A stretch of DNA of 12,372 nucleotides from Gammaproteobacteria bacterium (GTDB taxonomy: Bacteria; Pseudomonadota; Gammaproteobacteria; UBA9214). The notes under the pieces were generated by a model. That model searched no databases and was not told the origin of the DNA. It was given only the letters and a program-made list of their open reading frames with translations. Below are positions 6,702-12,372 of this stretch, in pieces. The stretch spans positions 479 through 12,850 of the forward strand of contig DMKK01000098.1 in the NCBI GenBank assembly GCA_003454335.1, read 5' to 3'. The number at the start of each line of letters is the position of its first letter. Positions within the stretch are counted from its first letter, which is position 1. The translations under genes were made by a program, and so were the position numbers.

Positions 6702-7955
6702 TTATGGTGCGACCTGACTGGCATTGATCTGATTCTCAAGATCATCTGCCTCAACGCCGGTTAAACCGCGGATTACATCAAGCATTTGTCTTGCCTGTAC
6801 CACTTTTCCGTCGTTCAGCAAACGCACCCCTGCTTCATAGTAGACAGCTGATGCCTGCTGCCATTGTCCCTGTGCAAAATACATATTGCCCAATTCACCA
6901 TACCAGTCCGGATTATCCGGCTCGAGTTGTATCAGCCGTCGATAGTGATTTTCTGCCGCTTCATAATCATGGAGCCAGTAAGCCTCGCGTGCCGCTGCCA
7001 GGAATTCATAGGTGCTTTTCCCTGCTTTGCTCTCCAGCGAAGTAACCGCTGTGTCTACAGACTCCGGTTGCGGATCAGTGAGCGGTTCTGCAGCAAGTAT
7101 GGACGGAGCCATGTCAGCTAACGGTGATTCAAGCTGTTCAGTTACGACCTCACTCTCTGTGACGGTTACTGCAGTGGAGACTTCTTCATCTACAGACGCC
7201 GGCTGCGGATCAATGAGCGGTTCTGCAGCAGATATGGACGGGGCCCTGTCAGCTACAGGTGATTCAATCTGTTCGGTTACGATCTCACTTTCTGTGACGG
7301 TTACCGTAGAGGACATTTCTTCAGCTACAGACTCCGGCTGCGGATCAATGATCGGCTCTGCAACTGGCATGGACAGTGCCCTGTCAGCTAATGGTGATTC
7401 AATCTGTTCAGTTACGACCGCACTTTCTGTGACAGCTGCAGACGGTGCAGCTACCACCGGCTCTGCAAGCATAACTTTCGGGACAGCCAACTCATCCTCT
7501 TCTGCAGCAGCAGGGCTTATTTCCGGGGATTCATCAACAGTGTCAGGAACAACTACGTCTACTGGTAACACCACATCCTGTGTCAGGATTTCCCCGGTCA
7601 CTTCGACCTCAGGTACTTCAACCTGCGGGGTTTCTATCTCCGGGGCTACTACCTCTGGCACTTCGACCTCCGGGGCTTCTATCTCCGGGGCTACTACCTC
7701 TGGCACTTCGACCTCCGGGGCATCCAGCGGTACTTCCGTGGTTGCTTCCGGGCTTGTTGTTACAGCTTCCGGCAGAGCACGATCAACAGTAGCTGGCGCA
7801 GCATCTGTCCCGGTGCCCGATTTATCTTCAACAACCAGAAATTCAGGCAGATCCCATTCTGGAAATAAATCGCCGCGGTACATTAGCGTAATGGCGATTA
7901 ACACAACCACTACCAGTGCAAAACCGTGACTCAGAATACGTGCAAGTAAATTCAT
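6702..7955 (-). CDS. Single-pass membrane TPR protein with long Pro/Glu/Val repeat linker
   Basis: 417 residues from the ATG at 7955, with AAGGAG 8 nt upstream. The TM helix (about 11-26) has basic residues before it and an acidic region after it, so the bulk is probably periplasmic. A long acidic, low-complexity linker (about 45-310) holds two repeat arrays (listed separately). The C-terminal about 105 residues contain TPR-like helices: YEFLAAAREAYWLHDYEAAENHYRRLI at about 316-342 and DNPDWYGELGNMYFAQGQWQQASAVYYEAG at about 347-376. TPRs usually bind partner proteins, and the linker would act as a flexible spacer across the periplasm. A remote alternative is a FimV/TonB-like spanning protein, but no LysM or TonB motif is present. 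The gene is 29 bp after the parA stop and 39 bp before the DUF302 gene. Confidence 0.85.
   Translation of the reverse strand: MNLLARILSHGFALVVVVLIAITLMYRGDLFPEWDLPEFLVVEDKSGTGTDAAPATVDRALPEAVTTSPEATTEVPLDAPEVEVPEVVAPEIEAPEVEVPEVVAPEIETPQVEVPEVEVTGEILTQDVVLPVDVVVPDTVDESPEISPAAAEEDELAVPKVMLAEPVVAAPSAAVTESAVVTEQIESPLADRALSMPVAEPIIDPQPESVAEEMSSTVTVTESEIVTEQIESPVADRAPSISAAEPLIDPQPASVDEEVSTAVTVTESEVVTEQLESPLADMAPSILAAEPLTDPQPESVDTAVTSLESKAGKSTYEFLAAAREAYWLHDYEAAENHYRRLIQLEPDNPDWYGELGNMYFAQGQWQQASAVYYEAGVRLLNDGKVVQARQMLDVIRGLTGVEADDLENQINASQVAP
7041..7430 (-). repeat. Three tandem 45-residue repeats in the TPR protein linker
   Basis: In-frame 135-bp tandem repeats encode residues 176-220, 221-265 and a shorter third copy, 266 to about 305. 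The shared pattern is TESxVVTEQIESPLADRA, then AEPLIDPQPESV and a Ser/Thr/Val-rich end. The copies differ at scattered positions, so the duplication is recent but not newborn. Similar sequence can be followed in the DNA three times across this span. Confidence 0.85.
7599..7721 (-). repeat. Tandem 15-residue PEV repeats in the TPR protein
   Basis: APEVEVPEVVAPEIE (residues 79-93) is repeated at 94-108 and partly at 109-119 (TPQVEVPEVEV), as 45-bp units in the DNA. The Pro-Glu-Val composition would form an extended, negatively charged rod. Confidence 0.85.
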
Positions 7956-7984
7956 TATGCCTGCTCCTTATTCCTAAATTTGGT

Positions 7985-8641
7985 TCACTTGCCGACGACA
8001 TCCGGGTAAAGCGCGGTGGCCAGTGTATGAAACTCTTCTGCAGCCTTGCTGCGCGGCCACATCTCGAACACTGTCAGCCCTTCGCTGAGCGAGCGTCGGA
8101 AGTTGGTGCGCATTTTCAGTCTGTGCGGCAACACAATATCGATCCCCGGTAACATTTTTAAAGCTGACTCGGTTTCATGGGTTTCACGGATCGCTTTATT
8201 GGTGTCCGCGCGATTCACAAATGCCATTATTTGCTGACTGCCGTTCATTTTTACGACATTCAGATCGGGCCCGATAATATGCAGAAAGCGCTGCGTGGCC
8301 CATACATCTGCCTGACTCGGTGGAACGGGAATCAGTATCCTGTCAGCTGCGCTCATGGCTTCTTTCATGGCAGCCATATTGGCTGCTCCCACATCAACGA
8401 TGACTTCAGCATCGTCATGTGACTTCAATTGTTCCTGTAAAACGGCTCGCACGGAATGAATAGTCAGATACGGCTTGTTACCGATATCTTTTCTCAGCAT
8501 CCCGAGATCACTAAGGGTACATTGGGGGTCAAGATCGTAACCAACGACACGACGGCCATGTTTTTCAAGCCAGACAGAGAGGTTAAAAGCGACAGTACTC
8601 TTGCCGGAACCACCCTTGAGGTTAGCGATAACAGTTATCAT
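7985..8641 (-). CDS. Orphan ParA/MinD-type ATPase
   Basis: 218 residues, about the length of small chromosomal ParA proteins without a DNA-binding N-terminal extension. It starts directly with a deviant Walker A, KGGSGKST (residues 9-16; signature Lys9, catalytic-site Lys14). The Walker A' region is GYDLDPQ (Asp36, Asp38). The Walker B position is EVIVDVGAA (Asp83), where the usual DxPP is replaced by DVGA. FVNRAD (141-146) is the usual base-recognition asparagine motif. The family cycles between ATP dimer and monomer on DNA or membrane to place plasmids, chromosomes, chemoreceptor arrays, carboxysomes or storage bodies. No parB and no parS-like site is visible next to it, so it is probably a cargo-positioning or regulatory ATPase. 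It leads the parA-TPR-DUF302 operon. The start codon has no strong ribosome binding site. A Soj/ParA assigned to chromosome segregation seems unlikely here. Confidence 0.88.
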   Translation of the reverse strand: MITVIANLKGGSGKSTVAFNLSVWLEKHGRRVVGYDLDPQCTLSDLGMLRKDIGNKPYLTIHSVRAVLQEQLKSHDDAEVIVDVGAANMAAMKEAMSAADRILIPVPPSQADVWATQRFLHIIGPDLNVVKMNGSQQIMAFVNRADTNKAIRETHETESALKMLPGIDIVLPHRLKMRTNFRRSLSEGLTVFEMWPRSKAAEEFHTLATALYPDVVGK

Positions 8642-8678
8642 TACCCGAACTTATACCTTTTTTGCCAATGGAAAACGT

Positions 8679-8716
8679 AAAACGAGCCACAGCGCATTAC
8701 TGCGCCGGGCCCGTTT
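8679..8716 (-). terminator. Rho-independent terminator after the sulfur globule protein gene
   Basis: Read on the minus strand, AAACGGGCCCGGCGCA pairs with TGCGCTGTGGCTCGTTT as a stem of about 16 bp, with one bulged base and a GU wobble, around a GTAA loop. It is followed by TTTT, then ACGTTTT. It begins about 14 bp after the stop codon of the Gly/Tyr-rich gene and ends 37 bp before the parA start. Readthrough would give low-level transcription of the parA operon. Confidence 0.65.
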
Positions 8717-8730
8717 ACGAACAGACCTGC

Positions 8731-9168
8731 TTACTGAGCGCTGCCAGCAGCCGGTGCAGCCGGTGCTGCCTGCGGTGCGCCGTACGGAGCCGGAGCACCG
8801 TAGCCGTAACCGGGACCACCGTAGCCATAGCCAGGACCAGGGCCATAACCATAACCGGGGCCATAACCACCATAGCCGCCACGATTATAGTAATCGCCAT
8901 TACCACGGCCATAACCACGGCCATAACCGCTGCCGCGACCACTGCCACTGCCGCTCATGTTGAAGCCAAAGCTGCCGTCCATATCGCCATCACCATAGCC
9001 ATCACCCCAGCCATCACCAGAGCCATAGCCAGAGCCATAGCCATCGTTGTAGCCCCGGTTATTACCACCCCAGGGACCCCAGTTGCCCCAGGCATGGGCA
9101 GATGTCATCGGGAGTGCAACAAGTCCTGTAATTGCGGCTGCATACAGAGTTTTTGTTAATGTTTTCAT
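8731..9168 (-). CDS. Sulfur globule family protein (Gly/Tyr/Trp-rich, exported)
   Basis: 145 residues. The start at 9168 is preceded by GAGAGGTG with about 8-nt spacing. A signal peptide (cut after AHA, residues 24-26) leaves a mature protein starting WGNWGPWGG. The rest is built of Gly-Tyr, Gly-Asp-Gly and Gly-Arg-Gly-Tyr units: DGYGSGYGSGDGWGDGYGDG at about 42-61, a less repetitive centre with FGFNMSGSG (68-76), GYGRGYGRG (81-89), then YGPGYGYGP repeats, and an Ala/Pro-rich end. This matches the sulfur globule proteins (SgpA/SgpB type) that coat periplasmic sulfur deposits in Allochromatium and related sulfur oxidisers: small, exported, aromatic- and Gly-rich, structural rather than enzymatic. 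The assignment rests on composition and the WGPWG/FNMSG pattern, so a distant Gly-rich cell-surface protein is possible. It has its own leader and terminator, which suits a highly expressed single gene. Confidence 0.8.
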   Translation of the reverse strand: MKTLTKTLYAAAITGLVALPMTSAHAWGNWGPWGGNNRGYNDGYGSGYGSGDGWGDGYGDGDMDGSFGFNMSGSGSGRGSGYGRGYGRGNGDYYNRGGYGGYGPGYGYGPGPGYGYGGPGYGYGAPAPYGAPQAAPAAPAAGSAQ

Positions 9169-9384
9169 ACTTTAAACACCTCTCACTATTAATAATAACT
9201 TGCATGTAAACTGCAAGCCTCTACCCCCGCTACACTACCAGGATCAGCAACTGCGGGGAGTCACCATTACTGATCACATCAGGATACCGGTATTCCGGTT
9301 TCAATCCAATGTTCTAACGACTCTCTGGCTGGTACCGACACAGTCCCCCAGCGAAAGCCGTACAATCCGTGCATATCCGAAGTA
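9169..9384. other. 216-bp gene-free region between lipoprotein and sulfur globule genes
   Basis: It holds the ribosome binding site and probable promoter of the sulfur globule gene at its left end. It also contains a short perfect hairpin ACCGG-tatt-CCGGT (9286-9299) with no T-tract, and a pair of 6-bp inverted arms GATCAG/CTGATC at about 9242-9275. No ORF with coding character and no clear terminator for the lipoprotein gene was seen. Confidence 0.5.
9199..9217. promoter_or_regulatory. Inverted repeat (operator candidate) in the sulfur globule gene promoter
   Basis: CTTGCA-tgtaaac-TGCAAG, 6-bp perfect arms around 7 bp, 31 bp before the start codon. On the minus strand the upper arm overlaps a weak -35-like TTGCAG, with a -10-like TATTAA 16 bp further on. 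A transcription factor binding here would control the sulfur globule gene. The promoter boxes are only moderate matches. Confidence 0.4.
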
Positions 9385-9990
9385 CTACCATACCGAACCA
9401 TAGTTTGTCGTTCCGGGCACCTGACCGGTTTGTCCGGGAGTCACCCCATAATAACTATTGGTTCCTGTCCCCGGTACCCCCCACGGTGATAAATAGCCAC
9501 CCTGTGCCCCGGTACCCGTTGGCCAGGCCTCAGTTGATACAGCAGGATTCTGATTGCTGTCTGGCCCGGCCAGACTGCCCCAGGGACGGGGAACATATTG
9601 ATACTGGGGCTGATACTGATACTGGGGTGCAACGGGTTGCGGCACCGTGACTACAGGCTGTTGACCTGCCCAGACTTGCGGCTGCTGGTATTGAGTCACG
9701 GGTGGTTGTGCCTGGTACACAGGCTGTGGCGACCTGTACACGGGTTGCTGTGCAGGAATAGCCCACGGTTGCTGAGCAACGTTCCCCTGATAGGCGGGTG
9801 GCGCTATCACAGGGTGTACCGGGACAGGCACATAAACCATTGGCTGCTGCCGGTGTTTAGGCGCTGGATACCACTCCCTGACCGGCAATGGAGACTCTGC
9901 TGGTTCGGGCCGGGTTTGCGGCTTGGTAATTTCTTCATTCTCACAGGCACTGGTCAGGGTGACTGAAATTAGTAACAGAAATCTCAGCAT
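9385..9990 (-). CDS. Gln/Pro/Tyr-rich probable lipoprotein, function unknown
   Basis: 201 residues from the ATG at 9988-9990, chosen because it gives a compact lipoprotein signal (MLRFLLLISVTLTSAC, lipidated Cys16). In-frame starts upstream (ATG at 10026 and 10032, and a TTG at 10062 that overlaps the previous stop as TTGA and has AGGGG in front) would add 12-24 residues before the signal and cannot be excluded. The mature protein begins acidic (ENEEITKP), then becomes low-complexity: many Gln-Pro-Val-Tyr units such as QQPVYRSPQPVYQAQPPV, QYQYQPQYQYVP, and a Gly/Thr/Trp-containing end (YLSPWGVPGTG). No enzymatic motif is seen and I do not recognise a family. The aromatic, Pro-rich makeup resembles structural envelope proteins. 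It lies directly after the Pro/Tyr-rich gene and before the sulfur globule gene. Confidence 0.72.
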   Translation of the reverse strand: MLRFLLLISVTLTSACENEEITKPQTRPEPAESPLPVREWYPAPKHRQQPMVYVPVPVHPVIAPPAYQGNVAQQPWAIPAQQPVYRSPQPVYQAQPPVTQYQQPQVWAGQQPVVTVPQPVAPQYQYQPQYQYVPRPWGSLAGPDSNQNPAVSTEAWPTGTGAQGGYLSPWGVPGTGTNSYYGVTPGQTGQVPGTTNYGSVW

Positions 9991-10058
9991 CCATGTTATT
10001 TCAGAAAATCCCGTGTGCTGAATCATAGCCATTAATTGTCTTGTGGAAGAGCACCACT

Positions 10059-10670
10059 TCAAGGCGCCCCTGTTCCAGACGGATGACCATACGGGCGCGG
10101 ATTTCTCATCCTGGCATCATACGCCGGTGGCGGTGGTACCTGTTGTTCGCCCTGGCCGTATGCCGGTCCCCCGTAATAGCCGTAGGCTGGTTGATTCCTG
10201 TAACCGGAATAACCGGCAGGTGGTGCAGAACGTGTCTGCGCCGGATAACGGGGCGGCGTGGAATAATAATAGCCCGGTGGAGATGGCGCTACACGTTCCA
10301 TGCGTCCAGGCGTCACGGGTTGCGCTGACTGTTGCGAGTCCAGAGCCGCAGCAGGATTGTCCTGTTGGGGAAGAGTGGCCGGCATACCTGCAGCTGGCGG
10401 GTTAGCAAGGGCATCGGCCGGGATATCATCGACAGCGGAAGTCGTCACAGCATCCATAGGCAGAGGGGGTATGGCATCTACGCCGGGCACACGCGGATCA
10501 ATGTTCACGGCACGGTACGGACCCGGTGGCGGTGGTGCTGACACAACTGCCCAGTCATCCGTGTACGTGAACTCGGAACGCGGGGCCGATTCATCGGCAA
10601 GTACAGGGGCCGTCATCAACAGCAGAGACAGTATCACCGAGCCAATAACAACCTCTCGTCTACTCTTCAT
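10059..10670 (-). CDS. Exported Pro/Tyr-rich protein, function unknown
   Basis: 203 residues from the ATG at 10670, with AGGAG 6 nt upstream (a GTG one codon earlier is too close). The signal peptide (MKSRREVVIGSVILSLLLMT...PVLA) has cleavage expected near residues 25-26. The mature N-terminus is the least repetitive part (SEFTYTDDWAVVSAPPPPGPYRAVNIDPRVPGVDAIPPLP) and may be a conserved core. The rest is Pro/Ala- then Pro/Tyr/Gly-rich (PPGYYYSTPPRYP, YGYYGGPAYGQGEQ, VPPPPAYD) and ends YGHPSGTGAP. No domain is recognised. The composition overlaps that of the neighbouring lipoprotein and sulfur globule protein. The gap to the upstream RND gene is 54 bp with no terminator, and the stop overlaps an alternative start of the lipoprotein gene, so the three probably share a transcript. 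Confidence 0.78.
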   Translation of the reverse strand: MKSRREVVIGSVILSLLLMTAPVLADESAPRSEFTYTDDWAVVSAPPPPGPYRAVNIDPRVPGVDAIPPLPMDAVTTSAVDDIPADALANPPAAGMPATLPQQDNPAAALDSQQSAQPVTPGRMERVAPSPPGYYYSTPPRYPAQTRSAPPAGYSGYRNQPAYGYYGGPAYGQGEQQVPPPPAYDARMRNPRPYGHPSGTGAP

Positions 10671-10724
10671 CACTCACTCCTGTAGGTATATCCCTGGTTG
10701 ACTATTAATCCTGCTACTACCAGC

Positions 10725-12372
10725 TTAGTCCAAATCCTGCTTCAAGCGAATACCACGCCGCTTTGCCCCAACGATTCCATTGGCATCTTCTTCAGTATCC
10801 GTATCCGTTTTATTCGCGGCAGTCGTGTTTTTCGACGCAGCAGCCTTAGAGGCTTCCACGGGTGCAGGTGGCGTATCAGGCAGTTCTTCCGGCGCTGCCT
10901 CCTGTGGTGGCGGTGGCGCACTCTTGGCCTCGCTTGGTGGGGCCTCTCGCGGTGGCGGAGCCGTGCCCTTAGCCTTGCTTGGTGGTGTTTCCCGCGGTGG
11001 CGGAGCCGTGCCCTTAGCCTTGCTTGGCGGTGTTTCTCGCGGTGGCGGAACCGTGCCACCTGCCTTTGTTGGTGGGGCTTCCCGCGGTGGCGGGGGTGTG
11101 CCGCCGCCAGGCCTCGGTGGCGGTGGAGTTCCACCGCCCGCTCGTGGTGGCGGTGGTGTGCCCCCACCGCCTCCTCCACCAAATATCTTCTGAACACCCA
11201 TGAAAATCATGGTGAAGACGGCCTTGATAAGAATAAACACCCAGGAAAAGACCGAGAAAATCATCCCCCACAGGCGCGCCAGCAGGCCTGGCCGTGAATC
11301 TGCAGACGAAGCTTCTGCAACTCCCTTCTCTATCTGTTGAAAGGCTGCGCTGACCCTTACCTGACCCTCATCGCTGGTCTCAACGTAGAATTGCTTGCGT
11401 GCGCTGATACAACCCAGCGGAATAATCAGCAGGGCCATCACTGTCGCAACACCGGCACCAAACAGCAGGCTGATCGCCATACCGTTAAAGATCGGGTCAC
11501 TCAGAATTGCAAAGGCGCCAGCCATCAGGGTCAGAGACGTAATAAAGATGGGGCGCATGCGCAGTTCCGCGCCTCTTACTGCCGCTTCCCTGACTTCATT
11601 CCCTTTCGCTACTTCAAGCTTCACGAATTCGACTATCAGAATGGATTGTCGAACGATGATCCCACCCAGCGCGATCATGCCGATCATGGAGGTAGCAGTG
11701 AATTCAGCCCCCATGATCCAGTGGCCAGGGACGATGCCCATCATGGTGACGGGTATCGGCGACATAATCAGGCCGGCGATGGCGAAGTTCTTGAACTCCC
11801 AGACGATGAGACCATAAATCAGGATCAGCGCCGCCATGAAGGCACCACCCATATCACGGAAGGTCTCGTAGGTCACGGTCCACTCACCTCCCCACTCATA
11901 AGCAGACACCGTATCATCAGCAGGCGGGCCAAACAGATTCCAGGGCATGGTCTCCATGATCACCCCGTCGGGAGTCGTGTATTCCCTGACCAGGTCCTCG
12001 ATATACAGCATGCCGTATATCGGCGCACCCAAACGGCCCTGCATCTCGGCAGTGACGTATTCGATGCCACGCAGATCCTTGGTATAGATGACGGGGTCCT
12101 CATAACCCTTCTTGAATTCACCGAGTTCAGACAGGGGGATAGTCTTGCCATCATTCGTCGGGATGGGCAGATCGCCGAGACGGGTAACCTGGGAGCGGAT
12201 CGCCAGCGGGATCTGCATAATAATGTAGGTCGGTTCCAGGACAGAACCACGCTTGATATCCCCCAGCTTGAAACTGCCCATTGCCATGGCCAGGCTGCCA
12301 TTGATGGTGTCTACCGAAATACCACGGCGAACAGCCTTCTCTGTATCTACATCGAAGCGCCAGTATTCATAG
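10725..12372 (-). CDS. RND-superfamily efflux permease, C-terminal half, with extra membrane segment and Pro-rich tail
   Basis: Partial gene; the frame is open through the right edge, with 548 codons visible. Residue numbers count from the internal Met at 12287. Residues 1-145 are the end of the second periplasmic porter domain (for example IPLSELGEFKKG, typical of CusA/AcrB relatives). The last five helices of the RND fold follow: about 148-164, 168-188, 195-221, 245-262 and 266-290. TM10 carries GGIIVRQSILIVEFVK, with Arg213-Gln214 where AcrB has the proton-relay Lys940-Asn941. ELRMRPIFITSLTLMAGAFA is the classic pre-TM11 motif. RND pumps are proton-driven trimeric exporters working with a periplasmic adaptor and outer-membrane channel, not visible here. 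Unusually, the protein continues past the normal end: a soluble stretch (about 295-335), one more hydrophobic segment (about 338-363) and a tail of about 150 residues rich in Pro. The substrate is unknown. Confidence 0.88.
   Translation of the reverse strand, partial: YEYWRFDVDTEKAVRRGISVDTINGSLAMAMGSFKLGDIKRGSVLEPTYIIMQIPLAIRSQVTRLGDLPIPTNDGKTIPLSELGEFKKGYEDPVIYTKDLRGIEYVTAEMQGRLGAPIYGMLYIEDLVREYTTPDGVIMETMPWNLFGPPADDTVSAYEWGGEWTVTYETFRDMGGAFMAALILIYGLIVWEFKNFAIAGLIMSPIPVTMMGIVPGHWIMGAEFTATSMIGMIALGGIIVRQSILIVEFVKLEVAKGNEVREAAVRGAELRMRPIFITSLTLMAGAFAILSDPIFNGMAISLLFGAGVATVMALLIIPLGCISARKQFYVETSDEGQVRVSAAFQQIEKGVAEASSADSRPGLLARLWGMIFSVFSWVFILIKAVFTMIFMGVQKIFGGGGGGGTPPPPRAGGGTPPPPRPGGGTPPPPREAPPTKAGGTVPPPRETPPSKAKGTAPPPRETPPSKAKGTAPPPREAPPSEAKSAPPPPQEAAPEELPDTPPAPVEASKAAASKNTTAANKTDTDTEEDANGIVGAKRRGIRLKQDLD
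10893..11159 (-). repeat. Pro/Gly tandem repeats in the RND permease tail
   Basis: The repeats encode residues 377-465: first three 10-residue units of the form TPPPPRxGGG (377-402), then four 15-residue units of the form ExPPSKAKGTAPPPR (403-462), two of which (418-432 and 433-447; DNA 10947-11036) are identical in protein sequence. It is followed by a Pro/Ala/Glu-rich run and a basic end. A GGGGGG run precedes the array. Confidence 0.88.

Noticed and set aside
7012..7929. Long plus-strand ORF (305 codons) rich in Ser, Thr and Gly
   Set aside because: It is the exact antisense of the TPR protein and its repeats; its regular composition mirrors the Pro/Glu/Val codons. The minus-strand gene has a good ribosome binding site, TM helix and TPR domain.
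8780..9060. Short direct repeats that could be read as a CRISPR array
   Set aside because: The repeats follow codon periodicity for Gly-Tyr units inside a gene, with no constant repeat and unique spacer pattern.
8662..9159. Plus-strand ORF rich in Ala, Ile and Thr opposite the sulfur globule gene
   Set aside because: A shadow of the Gly-Tyr codon repeats; it has no plausible domain, while the minus strand has a signal peptide and ribosome binding site.
9286..9299. Hairpin ACCGG-tatt-CCGGT as terminator of the lipoprotein gene
   Set aside because: The stem is only 5 bp and no T-tract follows on the minus strand, so it was noted only as a minor element in the gap.
10780..11193. Plus-strand Gly-rich ORF opposite the RND tail
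   Set aside because: It is the complement of Pro codons in the RND permease tail, with no ribosome binding site or domain.

Overview
The window looks like a chromosomal segment of a sulfur-oxidising gammaproteobacterium with roughly balanced base composition. The main evidence is a signal-peptide-bearing, Gly/Tyr/Trp-rich protein that closely resembles the sulfur globule envelope proteins of purple and colourless sulfur bacteria. A periplasmic rhodanese and a membrane-anchored DUF302 protein, both common in such organisms, agree with this. The exact genus cannot be read from the sequence. Nine of ten genes lie on the minus strand, and both window edges cut genes.

Left third (1-4330): the N-terminal part of a membrane sensor (TM, periplasmic domain, TM, HAMP), cut by the left edge. 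Upstream of it and probably in the same operon is an exported single-domain rhodanese. Diverging from that is a small plus-strand gene for an exported 84-residue protein with a C-terminal membrane segment, preceded by a good sigma70-type promoter. It converges, with an 11-bp gap, on a long RelA/SpoT-family (p)ppGpp enzyme. That enzyme is RelA-like by its EFDD motif but keeps an intact-looking HD hydrolase site. Upstream of it is a perfect inverted repeat with 39-bp arms, which looks like a paired REP/BIME element.

Middle (4331-8641): a membrane-anchored dynamin-like GTPase with a Pro/Val/Glu tail, then a probable three-gene operon. In transcription order this is an orphan ParA-type ATPase, a single-pass TPR protein with two kinds of internal repeat, and a DUF302 protein.

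Right third (8679-12372): in transcription order, the C-terminal part of an RND-superfamily permease, cut by the right edge, with an unusual extra hydrophobic segment and a Pro/Gly-rich repeat tail; an exported Pro/Tyr-rich protein; a Gln/Pro/Tyr-rich probable lipoprotein; then, after a 200-bp promoter-type gap, the sulfur globule protein, closed by a strong hairpin terminator just before parA.

The most interesting layout is the run of low-complexity envelope proteins around the sulfur globule gene, followed directly by an orphan ParA/TPR/DUF302 operon. It could be an undescribed system for building or spatially organising sulfur globules or a related envelope structure. That link is inference from gene position only. 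No tRNA, rRNA, CRISPR array, insertion sequence or integrase was seen.
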